From contig CAWKHA010000004.1 in the NCBI GenBank assembly GCA_963849365.1, positions 310,001 to 374,000 of the forward strand: 64,000 nucleotides of DNA. Reading direction: 5' to 3'. The notes below the pieces were generated by a model. It was given only the letters and a program-made list of their open reading frames with translations. It was not told the origin of the DNA and searched no databases. The translations under genes and the position numbers were made by a program. The DNA is from CAVQCJ01 sp963849365. Lineage in GTDB: Bacteria; Actinomycetota; Actinomycetes; Prado026. This document shows positions 8,909 through 17,880 of the stretch, one piece after another. Position 1 is the stretch's first letter, and every line of letters starts with the position of its first letter.

Positions 8909-10109
8909 GCAGGGCGCCCTCCATCAGCCCGGCGAGATCGCCGGCGGTGTGCTCTCCGGCGAAGTGCAGCGGTCCGACCGGCCGGGCCAGCGCGCCGGTG
9001 TCCACCGGTCGGCCGGCCTCGATCGCCGAGTACGCGACCCCCGCCCACGGGTCGTCCCGCCAGGTGCACAGCAACGCCCGGTCCGGGCCGGCCTCGGCGT
9101 CGTCGGCGAGCGGCAGCTCCGGCGCCACCGCGGCCAGCCGCTGCAGCCATCGCTGCGGGCCGACGTCGACAGCCAGATCCGCGAGGGCGGGCACGGTGCC
9201 GGTGAAGCAGGACACCACCCGCGGCGACACCCCGGACCCGTCGTCGGCCGCCCAGAACCAGAACCTGTCGCGCACCGACGTGACAGCCTGCGCGTCGACC
9301 GGCCCGGCCAGCCGTACGTGCAGCTTGGCCGCCTGACCGCACCCGAGCCGGTCGAGCGCGGAACGCTTCCAGTCCGGCAGCGCGGGCTCGAAGACGATCC
9401 GGTCCAGCACGGTGAACGGCACGGTCACGACGGCGGCGTCGGCCTCGACCTCGCCACCGTCGGCGCGCACGGTGACGGCATGACCGTCGCTGGCCGGCTC
9501 CGACCAGGCGATCGAGCGCACCGGGTCCGAGAGCCGCACCCGCCCGCCGGCGTCGACGAAGCGTCCGGCGAGCCCGGTGGCGACCTGCTGGTTCCCGCCG
9601 ACGACGCGGTGCGACGGCAGCGGCTCGTAGCCGGCGACGGCGTCAAGCAGCGCCGACGCCGCGAGCAGCTCCGGCGCGAGAGCCCCGGCGACTGACACAC
9701 GGACGCAGACCGCCTCCCGTACACCAGCGGGCAGGTCCATCGAGTCGAGCAGCTGCCGCACCGACCAGCCCGCGGGCGCCGTCGCGGCCGCCGCCGCCAC
9801 CGTCCGGGCGACCGTGGCGAGGCCGGCCGGGGTGACGCCCTGCACTCCGCGCTGCTCGCGGACGTAGTAGCTCATCCCCGTCGACGCGAGCTCCAGGCCG
9901 AGGACGTCCGCGTAGGCACGCATGCGGTCGTACCCCTGGAGCACGAACTCTGCCCCGCGCTCGACCACCGTCCCGCCGAACGGCACCGACCAGACCCGGC
10001 CGCCGACCCGGTCGCGCGCCTCCAGCACCGTGACGTCGTGACCGGCGGCGAGCAGCTCGGTCGCCGCAGCCACCCCGGCGAACCCGGCTCCCACGACGAC
10101 CACCCGCAC
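8817..10109 (-). CDS. FAD-dependent amine oxidase (flavin monoamine oxidase family)
   Basis: 430 residues. The N-terminal Rossmann motif VRVVVVGAGFAGVAAA is followed by the ADP-binding acid in VTVLEARDRVGGR. The C-terminal FAD motif GPLHFAGEHTAGDLAGLMEGALLSG is characteristic of amine oxidases and protoporphyrinogen-oxidase-like flavoproteins. GTG 10109 is chosen because TAGTCT sits 7 nt upstream, a -10 in leaderless position; an ATG at 10127 would add six residues but has no ribosome site. Its substrate amine is unknown. The gene converges on the DUF2510 ORF and diverges from the secreted protein at 10161. Confidence 0.85.
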   Translation of the reverse strand: MRVVVVGAGFAGVAAATELLAAGHDVTVLEARDRVGGRVWSVPFGGTVVERGAEFVLQGYDRMRAYADVLGLELASTGMSYYVREQRGVQGVTPAGLATVARTVAAAAATAPAGWSVRQLLDSMDLPAGVREAVCVRVSVAGALAPELLAASALLDAVAGYEPLPSHRVVGGNQQVATGLAGRFVDAGGRVRLSDPVRSIAWSEPASDGHAVTVRADGGEVEADAAVVTVPFTVLDRIVFEPALPDWKRSALDRLGCGQAAKLHVRLAGPVDAQAVTSVRDRFWFWAADDGSGVSPRVVSCFTGTVPALADLAVDVGPQRWLQRLAAVAPELPLADDAEAGPDRALLCTWRDDPWAGVAYSAIEAGRPVDTGALARPVGPLHFAGEHTAGDLAGLMEGALLSGVRAARELVASAAAAGHGRPRTGPAQRT

Positions 10110-10160
10110 GAGGCGGAGACTACCCATCCGGCGCACCAGCACCGCGACCCGGGGACCGAC

Positions 10161-11264
10161 GTGGACATCGTGACCCCTCGTCGGAGCGCCCGCTCCACCC
10201 GGACCGCCGTGGCCGGGCTGCTGACTGCAAGCGCATGTGCTGCCGCTGTCGCCGTCGCGAGCCCGGCCATGGCCCGGACCGGTGCGGTCCGCACCGCCCC
10301 CGCCTTCCCGCCGCCCCCCGCGCGCACAGCCGGAACAGCGGCGCGGCTCCCTGGTACGACGTGCACGGCCTTCCCGGCGGACGACATCTGGCACGCGGAC
10401 GTGAGCCTGCTCCCGGTGGACAGCCACAGCGGGGTCTGGCTGTCGAACATGCAGGCGTCCACCCGCAGGCTGCACCCGGACTTCGGCGGGTCCGGGGACC
10501 CCCAGGTCCCCTACGGCATCCCGATCACCGTCGTCGCCGGATCGCACGCCAAGGTCACGGTGGCCTTCGACTACGCGTCCGAGAGCGACAAGGTCCCGTA
10601 CCCGCTCGGCGCGGACACTCTCATCGAGGGCGGCGCGGGCTCCGGCGGCGACATGCACGCGATCGTCGTTGACGCAGGCGCCTGCCGGCTGTACGAGACG
10701 TGGGACACGCGCACGTCGGGCGGGAAGTGGTACGCCGGTTCCGGCGCGACCTGGGACCTGACCAGCGACGCGCTCCGGCCGGCCGGCTGGACGTCCGCCG
10801 ACGCGGCCGGGCTGCCCATCATGCCGGGGCTGCTGCGCTGGGACGAGGTGGTCGCCGGCAACGTCGACCACGCGATCCGGTTCACGACCAACGTCACCAG
10901 TACGTCGTACCTGTGGCCGGCGCGGCACCAGGCCGGCAGCACGAGCAGCTCGGCGTACCCGCCGATGGGTGCGTGGTTCCGGCTGAAGGCGGGCTACTCG
11001 ACAGCTGGGCTGTCACCGCAGACGGTGGTCATCATCGACGCGATGAAGAAGCACGGCCTCGTGCTGGCGGACAACGGTTCGCCGTGGTACTTCCAGGGCA
11101 CCGCGGACAACGCGTGGCCGGACACCGTGATCAGCCAGCTCAAGTCCATCCCGGCGAGCGCGTTCGAGGCGGTGGACGTGTCCGCCCTGCGGGTCAGCGC
11201 CAACAGCGGGCAGGCGGTCCCCCCGGCACCGCCGGCACCCGGTCGCCGGCTGCCGCCCACCTGA
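10161..11264 (+). CDS. Secreted protein of unknown function
   Basis: 367 residues; GTG with GGGGA 5 nt upstream (GTG 10170 is an alternative). A twin-Arg-poor signal peptide of about 37 residues ends near SPAMA. The mature part is compact: it begins with CTAFPADDIWHADVSLLPVD, contains GGDMHAIVVDAGACRLYETWDT and WDLTSDALRPAGWTSADAAGLP, and ends in a Pro-rich tail. I recognise this as a conserved type of secreted protein seen in actinobacteria and other soil bacteria but cannot name a fold or activity. The conserved HAI, YETWD and LRWDEV motifs hint at an enzyme or ligand binder rather than a structural protein. Confidence 0.75.
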   Translation: MDIVTPRRSARSTRTAVAGLLTASACAAAVAVASPAMARTGAVRTAPAFPPPPARTAGTAARLPGTTCTAFPADDIWHADVSLLPVDSHSGVWLSNMQASTRRLHPDFGGSGDPQVPYGIPITVVAGSHAKVTVAFDYASESDKVPYPLGADTLIEGGAGSGGDMHAIVVDAGACRLYETWDTRTSGGKWYAGSGATWDLTSDALRPAGWTSADAAGLPIMPGLLRWDEVVAGNVDHAIRFTTNVTSTSYLWPARHQAGSTSSSAYPPMGAWFRLKAGYSTAGLSPQTVVIIDAMKKHGLVLADNGSPWYFQGTADNAWPDTVISQLKSIPASAFEAVDVSALRVSANSGQAVPPAPPAPGRRLPPT

Positions 11265-11265
11265 C

Positions 11266-11279
11266 TCGGCGCGAGCCGA
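11266..11279. terminator. Short hairpin between convergent genes
   Basis: TCGGC-GCGA-GCCGA, a 5-bp stem with a GNRA-type tetraloop, immediately follows the secreted-protein stop and precedes the convergent lpdA stop. It may end transcription from both sides; the stem is short. Confidence 0.35.
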
Positions 11280-11294
11280 CGGACCCGCGCGACC

Positions 11295-12713
11295 TCAGTG
11301 CCGGCCGGGCAGGTGCAGCTGGCGCGCCGCCTCCGCGATCGAGCCGGACAGGCTCGGGTACACCGTGTACGTGTTGGCCAGGTCGTCGACCGTGAGCCGC
11401 AGCTGCACCGCCAGCGCGACCGGGAACACCAGCTCGCTCGCCCGTGGTGCCACCACGACGCCGCCGACCACGATGCGCGTCCCCGGGAGCGCGAACAGCT
11501 TGACGAACCCGTCCCGGAGGCCCTGCATCTTGGCCCGCGCGTTGGTGTGCAGCGGCAGCTTGACGACCAGCGCGATGGACTCGCCCGAGTCGACCTGGGC
11601 CTGGGTGACCCCGACCGTCGCGATCTCCGGCTCGGTGAAGATGTTGGACGAGACGGTGCCCAGGTCGAGTGGCCGCACCGCGTCCCCGAGTGCGTGCCAC
11701 ATCGCCACGCGCCCCTGCATCGCCGCGACCGAGGCCAGCATGAGCACGCCGGTGCAGTCACCGGCCGCGTACACGCCGCGGGCCGACGTGCGGGACACGC
11801 GGTCGACGGTCACGAAGCCGCCCTGGCCGAGGGCCACGCCGGCCTCGACCAGGCCGATCCCCTCGGTGTTCGGCACCGAGCCCACGGCCACGAGGCAGTG
11901 CGTGCCCTCGACGACGCTGCCGTCCCCGAGGGTGACCTCGACCCCGCCGTCCGTGCGGCGGGCCGCGGTCGCCCGGGACCGGGACAGGACCTGCATGCCG
12001 CGGCGGCGGAACACGTCTTCGATGACGCGGGCGGCATCCGGGTCCTCGCCGGGCAGGACGTGGTCGCGCGAGGACACGAGCACCACCTGCGAGCCGAGCG
12101 CGGTGTACGCCGACGCGAACTCGGCACCGGTCACGCCCGAGCCCACCACCACCAGCCGCTCCGGCAGCTCGCTCAGGCCGTAGAGCTGCTCCCAGGTGAG
12201 GATCCGCTCCCCGTCGGGCATGGCGTCGGGCAGCACCCTTGGGTGCGCACCGGTGGCGACCAGCACGACGTCGGCGTCCAGCCGCTCGGTCCCGCCGCCG
12301 GCCAGCTCGGCCGTCACGGCGCACCCGGACTCGAGCCGGCCGACCCCCTCGACCCAGCGCACGCCCCCGGCTTCGACACCTGCGCGGATGTCCGCCGACT
12401 GCGCACGGGCGAGGGCGAGCACCCGGCGGTCCACGACGTCCATGTCGGCGGCGAGCGCGGACCCGGCCGCTGCGTGCAGTGCCTGGTCGGGGGCGCGTCC
12501 GCCCAGCCGCACCCCCAGCTCGGCCGCCTCGGCGACGGTGGTCATCACCTCCGCGGTGGCGACGAGGGTCTTGCTGGGGACGCAGTCGGTGAGCACGGCC
12601 GACCCACCGGCCCCGTCCCGGTCCACCAGTGTCACGTCGGCACCCAGCTGCGCGGCGACCAGCGCCGCCTCGTAGCCGCCCGGACCGCCGCCGAGGATCA
12701 CCACGGATGTCAC
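11295..12713 (-). CDS. lpdA: NAD(P)H-quinone dehydrogenase LpdA
   Basis: 472 residues in the flavoprotein disulfide reductase fold: FAD motif VVILGGGPGGYEAA, second Rossmann VVGSGVTGAEFASAY, FAD motif GVYAAGDCTG, and a C-terminal dimerisation domain with FTEPEIATVG. The redox CxxxxC pair is absent: the usual position reads AVLTDCVPSK with one Cys, as in mycobacterial LpdA (Rv3303c), which reduces quinones with NAD(P)H rather than lipoamide. GTG 12713 is preferred because GGGGGAGG lies 9 nt upstream; the ATG nine bases earlier overlaps that site. It diverges from the GGCT-like gene. Confidence 0.9.
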   Translation of the reverse strand: MTSVVILGGGPGGYEAALVAAQLGADVTLVDRDGAGGSAVLTDCVPSKTLVATAEVMTTVAEAAELGVRLGGRAPDQALHAAAGSALAADMDVVDRRVLALARAQSADIRAGVEAGGVRWVEGVGRLESGCAVTAELAGGGTERLDADVVLVATGAHPRVLPDAMPDGERILTWEQLYGLSELPERLVVVGSGVTGAEFASAYTALGSQVVLVSSRDHVLPGEDPDAARVIEDVFRRRGMQVLSRSRATAARRTDGGVEVTLGDGSVVEGTHCLVAVGSVPNTEGIGLVEAGVALGQGGFVTVDRVSRTSARGVYAAGDCTGVLMLASVAAMQGRVAMWHALGDAVRPLDLGTVSSNIFTEPEIATVGVTQAQVDSGESIALVVKLPLHTNARAKMQGLRDGFVKLFALPGTRIVVGGVVVAPRASELVFPVALAVQLRLTVDDLANTYTVYPSLSGSIAEAARQLHLPGRH

Positions 12714-12752
12714 GGCGCACATCCTCCCCCACCCGGCCCTACCCTTCGTGCC

Positions 12753-13205
12753 ATGGCCCTGTACGCCGCGTACGGCAGCAACCTGGACCCGCGGCACATG
12801 GCCGAGCAGGCCCCGCACTCCCCGCCCGCCGGCACCGGCTGGCTGGTCGGCTGGCGGCTGGCGTTCGGCGGCGACCACGCCGACGCGGGCGGCGCGCTGA
12901 TGACCGTCGTGGAGGAGGCCGGGACGCAGGTCTTCGTGATGCTCTACGACGTCACCTCGGCCGACGAGCGCGAGCTGGACGTCTGGGAGGGCGCCGAGTC
13001 CGGCCTCTACCGGAAGATCCGGGTCCGGGTGCACACCCTGGACGGTGAGAACACGGCCTGGCTGTACGTCCTGGACGCGTACGAGGGCGGGCTGCCGTCG
13101 GCGCGCTACCTGGGACTGATGGCCGACTGCGCCGAAGCCGCGGGCGCGCCGGACGACTACGTGGCGGAGCTTCGGCGCCGACCCTGCCGTCCCGACCGCG
13201 GGTGA
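12753..13205 (+). CDS. Gamma-glutamylcyclotransferase-like protein
   Basis: 150 residues. It starts [16 protein letters not shown], the substrate loop of GGCT/AIG2-like folds; the acid in [12 protein letters not shown] fits the catalytic Glu. Family members cyclise gamma-glutamyl amines to 5-oxoproline; the real substrate is untested. There is no ribosome site, but TACCCT lies 8 nt before the ATG, suggesting a leaderless mRNA. It is divergent from lpdA across about 39 bp, as for Rv3303c/Rv3304 in M. tuberculosis. Confidence 0.82.
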   Translation: MALYAAYGSNLDPRHMAEQAPHSPPAGTGWLVGWRLAFGGDHADAGGALMTVVEEAGTQVFVMLYDVTSADERELDVWEGAESGLYRKIRVRVHTLDGENTAWLYVLDAYEGGLPSARYLGLMADCAEAAGAPDDYVAELRRRPCRPDRG

Positions 13206-13221
13206 CGGTAGCCTCCGCGTC

Positions 13222-14046
13222 GTGAACGCCGCCGCAGGGAGCAACCCGCTGCTGGACGACCCCTACCGCGCCGCGAAACTGGCCGCGCAGACCCTCGCCG
13301 AGGTCACCGGCGTGCCGCGGCACGACGTGGCGCTGGTCCTGGGCTCCGGGTGGGTGCCCGCGGCCGAGCTGCTGGGGGACGCCAGCCACGACCTCCCGGT
13401 CACCGAGCTGCCCGGCTTCTCCCCGCCCGCGGTCGAGGGGCACGCCGGCCGGTTCCGCTCGGTGGTCGCCGGGGACAAGCGGCTGCTGGTGTTCCTGGGT
13501 CGTACCCACCTGTACGAGGGACGCGGCGTGGCCTCGGTGGCGCACGCGGTCCGCACGGCCGCGGCCGCCGGCTGCCGGGTGGTGGTGCTCACGAACGGCT
13601 GCGGTGGCCTGGACCCGTCCTGGGCGCCGGGCACCCCGGTGCTCATCTCGGACCACATCAACCTGACCGGACGCTCGCCCCTGGTGGGCGCCCGGTTCGT
13701 CGACCTGACCGACCTGTACTCGGCCCGGCTGCGCGCCCTGTGCCGCGAGGTCGAGCCCGACCTGCTCGAAGGCGTCTACGTCCAGTTCCCGGGCCCGCAC
13801 TACGAGACGCCGGCCGAGATCCGGATGGTCCGCACCCTCGGCGGCCAGCTGGCCGGGATGTCGACCGGGCTGGAGGCGATCGCCGCGCGCGAGGCCGGCC
13901 TGGAAGTGCTGGGCGTGTCGCTGGTGACCAACCTCGCGGCGGGCATGACCGGGGAGCCGCTGAACCACGAGGAGGTGCTCGCGGCGGGCAACGCGGCCGC
14001 GACCCGGATGGGACACCTGCTCGCCGATGTCGTCGCGCGGCTCTGA
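13222..14046 (+). CDS. punA: Purine-nucleoside phosphorylase
   Basis: 274 residues, the trimeric low-molecular-mass class. It has VALVLGSGW, the phosphate site, GRTHLYEG, a guanine/hypoxanthine-site region near [17 protein letters not shown], and the [13 protein letters not shown] segment. It cleaves purine (deoxy)ribonucleosides with phosphate to base and (deoxy)ribose-1-phosphate. The GTG has no ribosome site but TAGCCT lies 7 nt upstream (13209-13214), so a leaderless start is likely. Its sugar phosphates would feed the mutase domain encoded 14 bp downstream and, for deoxyribose, deoC. Confidence 0.93.
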   Translation: MNAAAGSNPLLDDPYRAAKLAAQTLAEVTGVPRHDVALVLGSGWVPAAELLGDASHDLPVTELPGFSPPAVEGHAGRFRSVVAGDKRLLVFLGRTHLYEGRGVASVAHAVRTAAAAGCRVVVLTNGCGGLDPSWAPGTPVLISDHINLTGRSPLVGARFVDLTDLYSARLRALCREVEPDLLEGVYVQFPGPHYETPAEIRMVRTLGGQLAGMSTGLEAIAAREAGLEVLGVSLVTNLAAGMTGEPLNHEEVLAAGNAAATRMGHLLADVVARL

Positions 14047-14060
14047 GCGGCGGGCGAGCA

Positions 14061-16556
14061 GTGGTGGGCAGGCCGCGTGTCCTCGTGACGGGTGCGGCCG
14101 GGTCGGTCGGGTCGGCGCTCGTCGCCGGGCTGCCGGACGCCGGGTGGGACGTGACCGCGCTGGACCGGGTCGAGGCCGCCGCCGTCGACGACATCGAGGT
14201 CGTCGTCGGGGACGCGTTCTCCGCCGAGGTCCTGGACGCCGTGCTCCCGGGCTGCGTGGCCGTGGTGCACCTGGCCGCGATCCCCGGCGAGGCGCCGGTG
14301 GAGGACATCGCCGTCTCGCACCTCGTCGGCACCGCCCAGGTCCTGGCAGCGGCGCAGCGGCACGGGGTGGAGCGGGTCGTGCTGGCGAGCAGCAACCACG
14401 CCGTCGGGTTCACGCCACGGCAGCCCCTGGCCGGGACCGACCTGCGGGCCCGCCCGGACACCTTCTACGGCGTCGGCAAGGTGGCCACGGAGGCGCTCGG
14501 CTCGCTGTACAGCGACCGGTACGCGATGCGCGTCGCCGCGCTGCGCATCGGCACCTTCCGGGACCGGCCTGCGTCGCGCCGGCACCTGTCGACGTGGCTG
14601 TCTCCGGGCGACCTCGTCCGGCTCGTCGACGCGATGCTGCGCGCGCCGGACCTGACGTACGCCGTGGTGTACGGGATCTCGGCGAACACCCGCGGCTGGT
14701 GGGACCACGGGCCGGGCCGGGCCCTGGGCTACGAGCCGCGCGACGACGCCGAGGACTACGCGCAGGAGATCCTCGCGTCCACGCCGGAGCAGGCGCCCGA
14801 CGACCCCGAGGTCGCGTTCCTGGGCGGCTGGCTGGCCGCGCGCGAGGTCCGCGGAACCGGCGTGGCGGCGACGCAGCCGGCAGCTGCGGTCGCCCCACCC
14901 GCCCCGGCCCCGCCCACCCCGCCGGTGGCGTCCGGCGCCGGCGACCTGTTCGGCCGGGCCAGGGCCTGGCTCGCCGAGGACCCCGACGAGGACACCAGGA
15001 GCGAGCTCGAGGCGCTCCTGGTCGCGGACGACGTCGAGGAGCTCGCCGACCGGTTCGACGGCAAGCTCGAGTTCGGGACCGCCGGCCTGCGCGGACGGCT
15101 GGGCGCCGGCCCCAACCGGATGAACCGGGCGGTCGTGGTGCGCGCCGCCGCCGGCCTGTGCGCGTACCTCGCCGAGAACGACCCGGGTGCCGTCGTCGTC
15201 GGCTACGACGCCCGGCACAAGTCGGACGTGTTCGCCCGCGACACCGCCGAGGTCGCGGCTGGTTTCGGCCTGCCTTCGATGGTGCTGCCGCGCCCGCTGC
15301 CGACGCCCGTGCTGGCGTACGCGATCCGGCACCTGGGCTGCGCGTCGGGGGTCATGGTCACCGCCTCGCACAACCCTCCGCAGGACAACGGCTACAAGGT
15401 GTACCTCGGCTCGGGCTCGCAGATCGTGCCACCGGTGGACCAGGAGATCTCGGCCCGGATCGACGCGGTCGGACCGTTGGCGTCGGTGCCGCGCGGGGAC
15501 GACTGGACGACGCTGGGCGACGACGTCGCGGAGTCGTACGTCGAGCGGGTGGCCGGCCTGGTCGACCCGCACGAGCAGCGCGACCTGCGCGTCGTGTACA
15601 CCCCGATGCACGGCGTCGGCCGCGACGTCGTGCTGGCCGCGTTCGAGCGCGGCGGCTTCCCGCCGCTGATGGTCGTCCCGCTGCAGGGCGACCCCGACCC
15701 GGACTTCCCGACCGTGGCATTCCCCAACCCCGAAGAGCCCGGGGCGATGGACCTGGCGCTCGCGGCCGCGCGCGAGTCGGCGGCCGACCTCGTCATCGCC
15801 AACGACCCGGACGCGGACCGCTGCGCCGTCGCGGTGCCGACCGGGGACGGCGACTACCGGATGCTGCGCGGCGACGACGTCGGCGTCCTGCTGGGCGTGC
15901 ACATGCTGCGCCGCGGCGCCCGCGGCACGTTCGCCAACTCGATCGTGTCCTCATCGCTGCTCGGCAAGATCGCCGCGGACGCCGGGGTGGACTTCGCCGA
16001 GACGCTCACCGGCTTCAAGTGGATCGCGAAGATCCCCGACCTGGCCTACGGGTACGAGGAGGCGCTCGGCTACTGCGTCGACCCGGCCGCGGTCCGCGAC
16101 AAGGACGGGGTGTCGGCCGCACTGCTGATCGCCGAGATGGCTGCGCAGGCCAAGGCCCAGGGGCGCTCGCTGACCGACGAGCTGGACGACCTGGCCCGGC
16201 GCTTCGGCGTGCACGCCACCGACCAGCTGTCCGTGCGGGTCGAGGACCTGTCGCGCATCGGCGCGGTGATGGACCGGTTGCGCGCCGAACCGCCGCAGGC
16301 GCTGGGCGGCCGCGCAGTCGCCGGCGTCGAGGACCTGTCCGAGGGGGTCGGCGGCCTGCCGCCCACCGACGGGCTGCGCTACCGGCTCGAAGGCGGCGCG
16401 CGGGTGATCGTGCGGCCGTCCGGGACCGAGGCCAAGCTCAAGTGCTACCTCGAGGTCGTCGTCCCGGTGACGTCGTCGCTGGCCGGGGCGCGCGAGGCGG
16501 CCGCGTCGCGGCTGCTCGCGCTCAAGACGGACCTGGCGGCCGCGGCGGGTCTGTGA
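14061..16556 (+). CDS. Fusion: NAD(P)-dependent epimerase/dehydratase - phosphomannomutase/phosphoglucomutase
   Basis: 831 residues in one uninterrupted frame. Residues 1-270 are an extended short-chain dehydrogenase: VLVTGAAGSVGSAL nucleotide motif, ASSNHAVG, and the Tyr136-xxx-Lys140 pair, resembling uronate dehydrogenases/epimerases. Residues 271-294 are an Ala/Pro linker. Residues 295-831 are a complete alpha-D-phosphohexomutase with phosphoserine loop VMVTASHNPP (Ser436), metal loop NDPDADR, sugar loop GYEEALGY and phosphate-binding RPSGTEAKLK. The mutase half matches PmmB, expected next to purine nucleoside phosphorylase. It may interconvert hexose or pentose phosphates, including ribose-1-phosphate from the phosphorylase (inference). 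The fusion is unusual; an internal GTG at 14925 in the linker lacks a ribosome site. Confidence 0.88.
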   Translation: MVGRPRVLVTGAAGSVGSALVAGLPDAGWDVTALDRVEAAAVDDIEVVVGDAFSAEVLDAVLPGCVAVVHLAAIPGEAPVEDIAVSHLVGTAQVLAAAQRHGVERVVLASSNHAVGFTPRQPLAGTDLRARPDTFYGVGKVATEALGSLYSDRYAMRVAALRIGTFRDRPASRRHLSTWLSPGDLVRLVDAMLRAPDLTYAVVYGISANTRGWWDHGPGRALGYEPRDDAEDYAQEILASTPEQAPDDPEVAFLGGWLAAREVRGTGVAATQPAAAVAPPAPAPPTPPVASGAGDLFGRARAWLAEDPDEDTRSELEALLVADDVEELADRFDGKLEFGTAGLRGRLGAGPNRMNRAVVVRAAAGLCAYLAENDPGAVVVGYDARHKSDVFARDTAEVAAGFGLPSMVLPRPLPTPVLAYAIRHLGCASGVMVTASHNPPQDNGYKVYLGSGSQIVPPVDQEISARIDAVGPLASVPRGDDWTTLGDDVAESYVERVAGLVDPHEQRDLRVVYTPMHGVGRDVVLAAFERGGFPPLMVVPLQGDPDPDFPTVAFPNPEEPGAMDLALAAARESAADLVIANDPDADRCAVAVPTGDGDYRMLRGDDVGVLLGVHMLRRGARGTFANSIVSSSLLGKIAADAGVDFAETLTGFKWIAKIPDLAYGYEEALGYCVDPAAVRDKDGVSAALLIAEMAAQAKAQGRSLTDELDDLARRFGVHATDQLSVRVEDLSRIGAVMDRLRAEPPQALGGRAVAGVEDLSEGVGGLPPTDGLRYRLEGGARVIVRPSGTEAKLKCYLEVVVPVTSSLAGAREAAASRLLALKTDLAAAAGL

Positions 16557-16588
16557 CCGGCCAGCCCGCGCTCCCGTGAGTCCTGACC

Positions 16589-17092
16589 TCAGGGCAGGAG
16601 GCCACGCACCAGAGCCGCTTGCCCGGCGTGCTGCAGATCGTCGGCGAGCACGCTCACCAGACGCACACCGAGAGTCACCGGCGGCGTCCACGACGTGTCG
16701 ACCACCCGGTCGAGGTCCACGTCGCGCAGACCCTGGACGTACCGGACGGTCTGCTCGTGCACTGCGTCGTGGTACCCGAGCAGCAGGTCCCCCGAGCCCA
16801 CCTGGACCGCGGAGACGTCGTCGGAGCCATGTCCGTAGCCCGTGGCCGTCCGGTCGAACGGCAGGCCGAACCGCTCGTACCAGCCATCGGCGGTCCACAC
16901 CTGCTGGATCTGCGCGGCGTCCGCGATGTGGTCGTCCTGGATACGCGTCAGGTGCCACACCAGCCATGCGATCGAGTTGGCGTGGCCGTCGACCCGCAGG
17001 CCCAGCTGCTCCGGCGCCAGGCCGTCGACGACCCGGTGCACGACGCCCTGGACGCGTCCGAACGCATCCACCATGAGGTCAGTGCTGCGCAT
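16589..17092 (-). CDS. DinB/DUF664-type four-helix protein
   Basis: 167 residues; ATG with GAGGGGA upstream. The predicted all-helical fold has the DinB-like metal triad pattern: SIAWLVWHLTRIQDDH with paired histidines near residue 46-53 and a late LADDLQHAGQAALVRG. Actinobacterial members are often thiol (mycothiol)-dependent transferases or of unknown function. It lies downstream of the sortase gene on the same strand, 20 bp away, but a functional link is not evident. Confidence 0.8.
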   Translation of the reverse strand: MRSTDLMVDAFGRVQGVVHRVVDGLAPEQLGLRVDGHANSIAWLVWHLTRIQDDHIADAAQIQQVWTADGWYERFGLPFDRTATGYGHGSDDVSAVQVGSGDLLLGYHDAVHEQTVRYVQGLRDVDLDRVVDTSWTPPVTLGVRLVSVLADDLQHAGQAALVRGLLP

Positions 17093-17112
17093 GTGGTCCC
17101 CTCTTCTCGGGT

Positions 17113-17838
17113 TCAGCGTGGGCGGACCGCCGTGAGCACGCCGATCTTGTCGATGCGGTGTTCAGGGTTTCCGAGGGCGTCCGCCCAGAAGTCACCGGCC
17201 GCGTGGTCTTCCGGCGTCGCGCAGGTGGACAGCGTGATCATGGCTCGGGTCGCCGGCAGTCCGGGATGACCCGGGACGACCGCGGACTGCAGGGCCGACG
17301 ATGCCTTGGAGCGGAACGAGATCGTCATGGTTCCGGTCACGACGTAGTCGTAGACCAGGCTGCCCGAGCTGACCAGGATGTGCGCCCCGACGCGAAGGGA
17401 CGGAAGGAGCCGGAGCGGGCCACCGGCGGACGTCCGGTGCCCGGTGACGATCAGGTTGCCCACCTCGCCGGGGCCGACCCCGCCGAACCGACCCCGCGGG
17501 CTGGCGGCGAGGCCACGGTCCTCGATGCGCGTGCCGCGCAGGTCGTCGGCCCGGCCTGCGTACGCGACGACGGGAAGGTCGTGGACACCGATCGAGGGCA
17601 TGCTCAACACCGCGGTGCCCGGGGCTGTGCGGGCGGTGACACGGACGGCAGCGACAGGGGCCGCGGACGCCACGGGCGGCTGCTCCACGACGACGGGAGC
17701 GACGCCCCCGGGGGTGGCAGCCGCCGGGGCACACGCGACGAGCAGGACGCCCAGGGAGGTGGCCGTCGCGGCCGCGGCCGCACCACGAGCCAGCGCCGGC
17801 ATCGCAACCACGCGCGGGTTCGCAGCCATGCCACACAT
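17113..17838 (-). CDS. Sortase (class E/F-like) with lipoprotein-type N-terminus
   Basis: 241 residues; ATG 17838 has AGGAGG 4 nt upstream (ATG 17829 is an alternative). A hydrophobic N-terminus ends LLVACAPAA, resembling a lipobox and so membrane anchored. The sortase beta-barrel shows His134 in LIVTGHRTS, Cys206 in ITLSTCATPEDH and a late Arg, the transpeptidase triad. Sortases join surface proteins carrying LPXTG or LAXTG signals to peptidoglycan or pilin. A candidate substrate ending LAQTG is encoded at 58328. The protein is short with one N-terminal anchor and no C-terminal membrane helix, as in class F; the class is uncertain. Confidence 0.82.
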   Translation of the reverse strand: MCGMAANPRVVAMPALARGAAAAATATSLGVLLVACAPAAATPGGVAPVVVEQPPVASAAPVAAVRVTARTAPGTAVLSMPSIGVHDLPVVAYAGRADDLRGTRIEDRGLAASPRGRFGGVGPGEVGNLIVTGHRTSAGGPLRLLPSLRVGAHILVSSGSLVYDYVVTGTMTISFRSKASSALQSAVVPGHPGLPATRAMITLSTCATPEDHAAGDFWADALGNPEHRIDKIGVLTAVRPR

Positions 17839-17880
17839 ACTGCCTCCTCGTGCTCCTCCTCGCGCTGCCTCCTCCCGCGC

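Noticed and set aside
10117..10127. ATG 10127 as the amine oxidase start
   Set aside because: The TAGTCT box lies inside that extension, 7 nt before GTG 10109, which directly opens the Rossmann strand.
14925..16556. Separate phosphomannomutase gene starting at an internal GTG
   Set aside because: No ribosome site or stop codon separates it from the epimerase; one fused gene is simpler.
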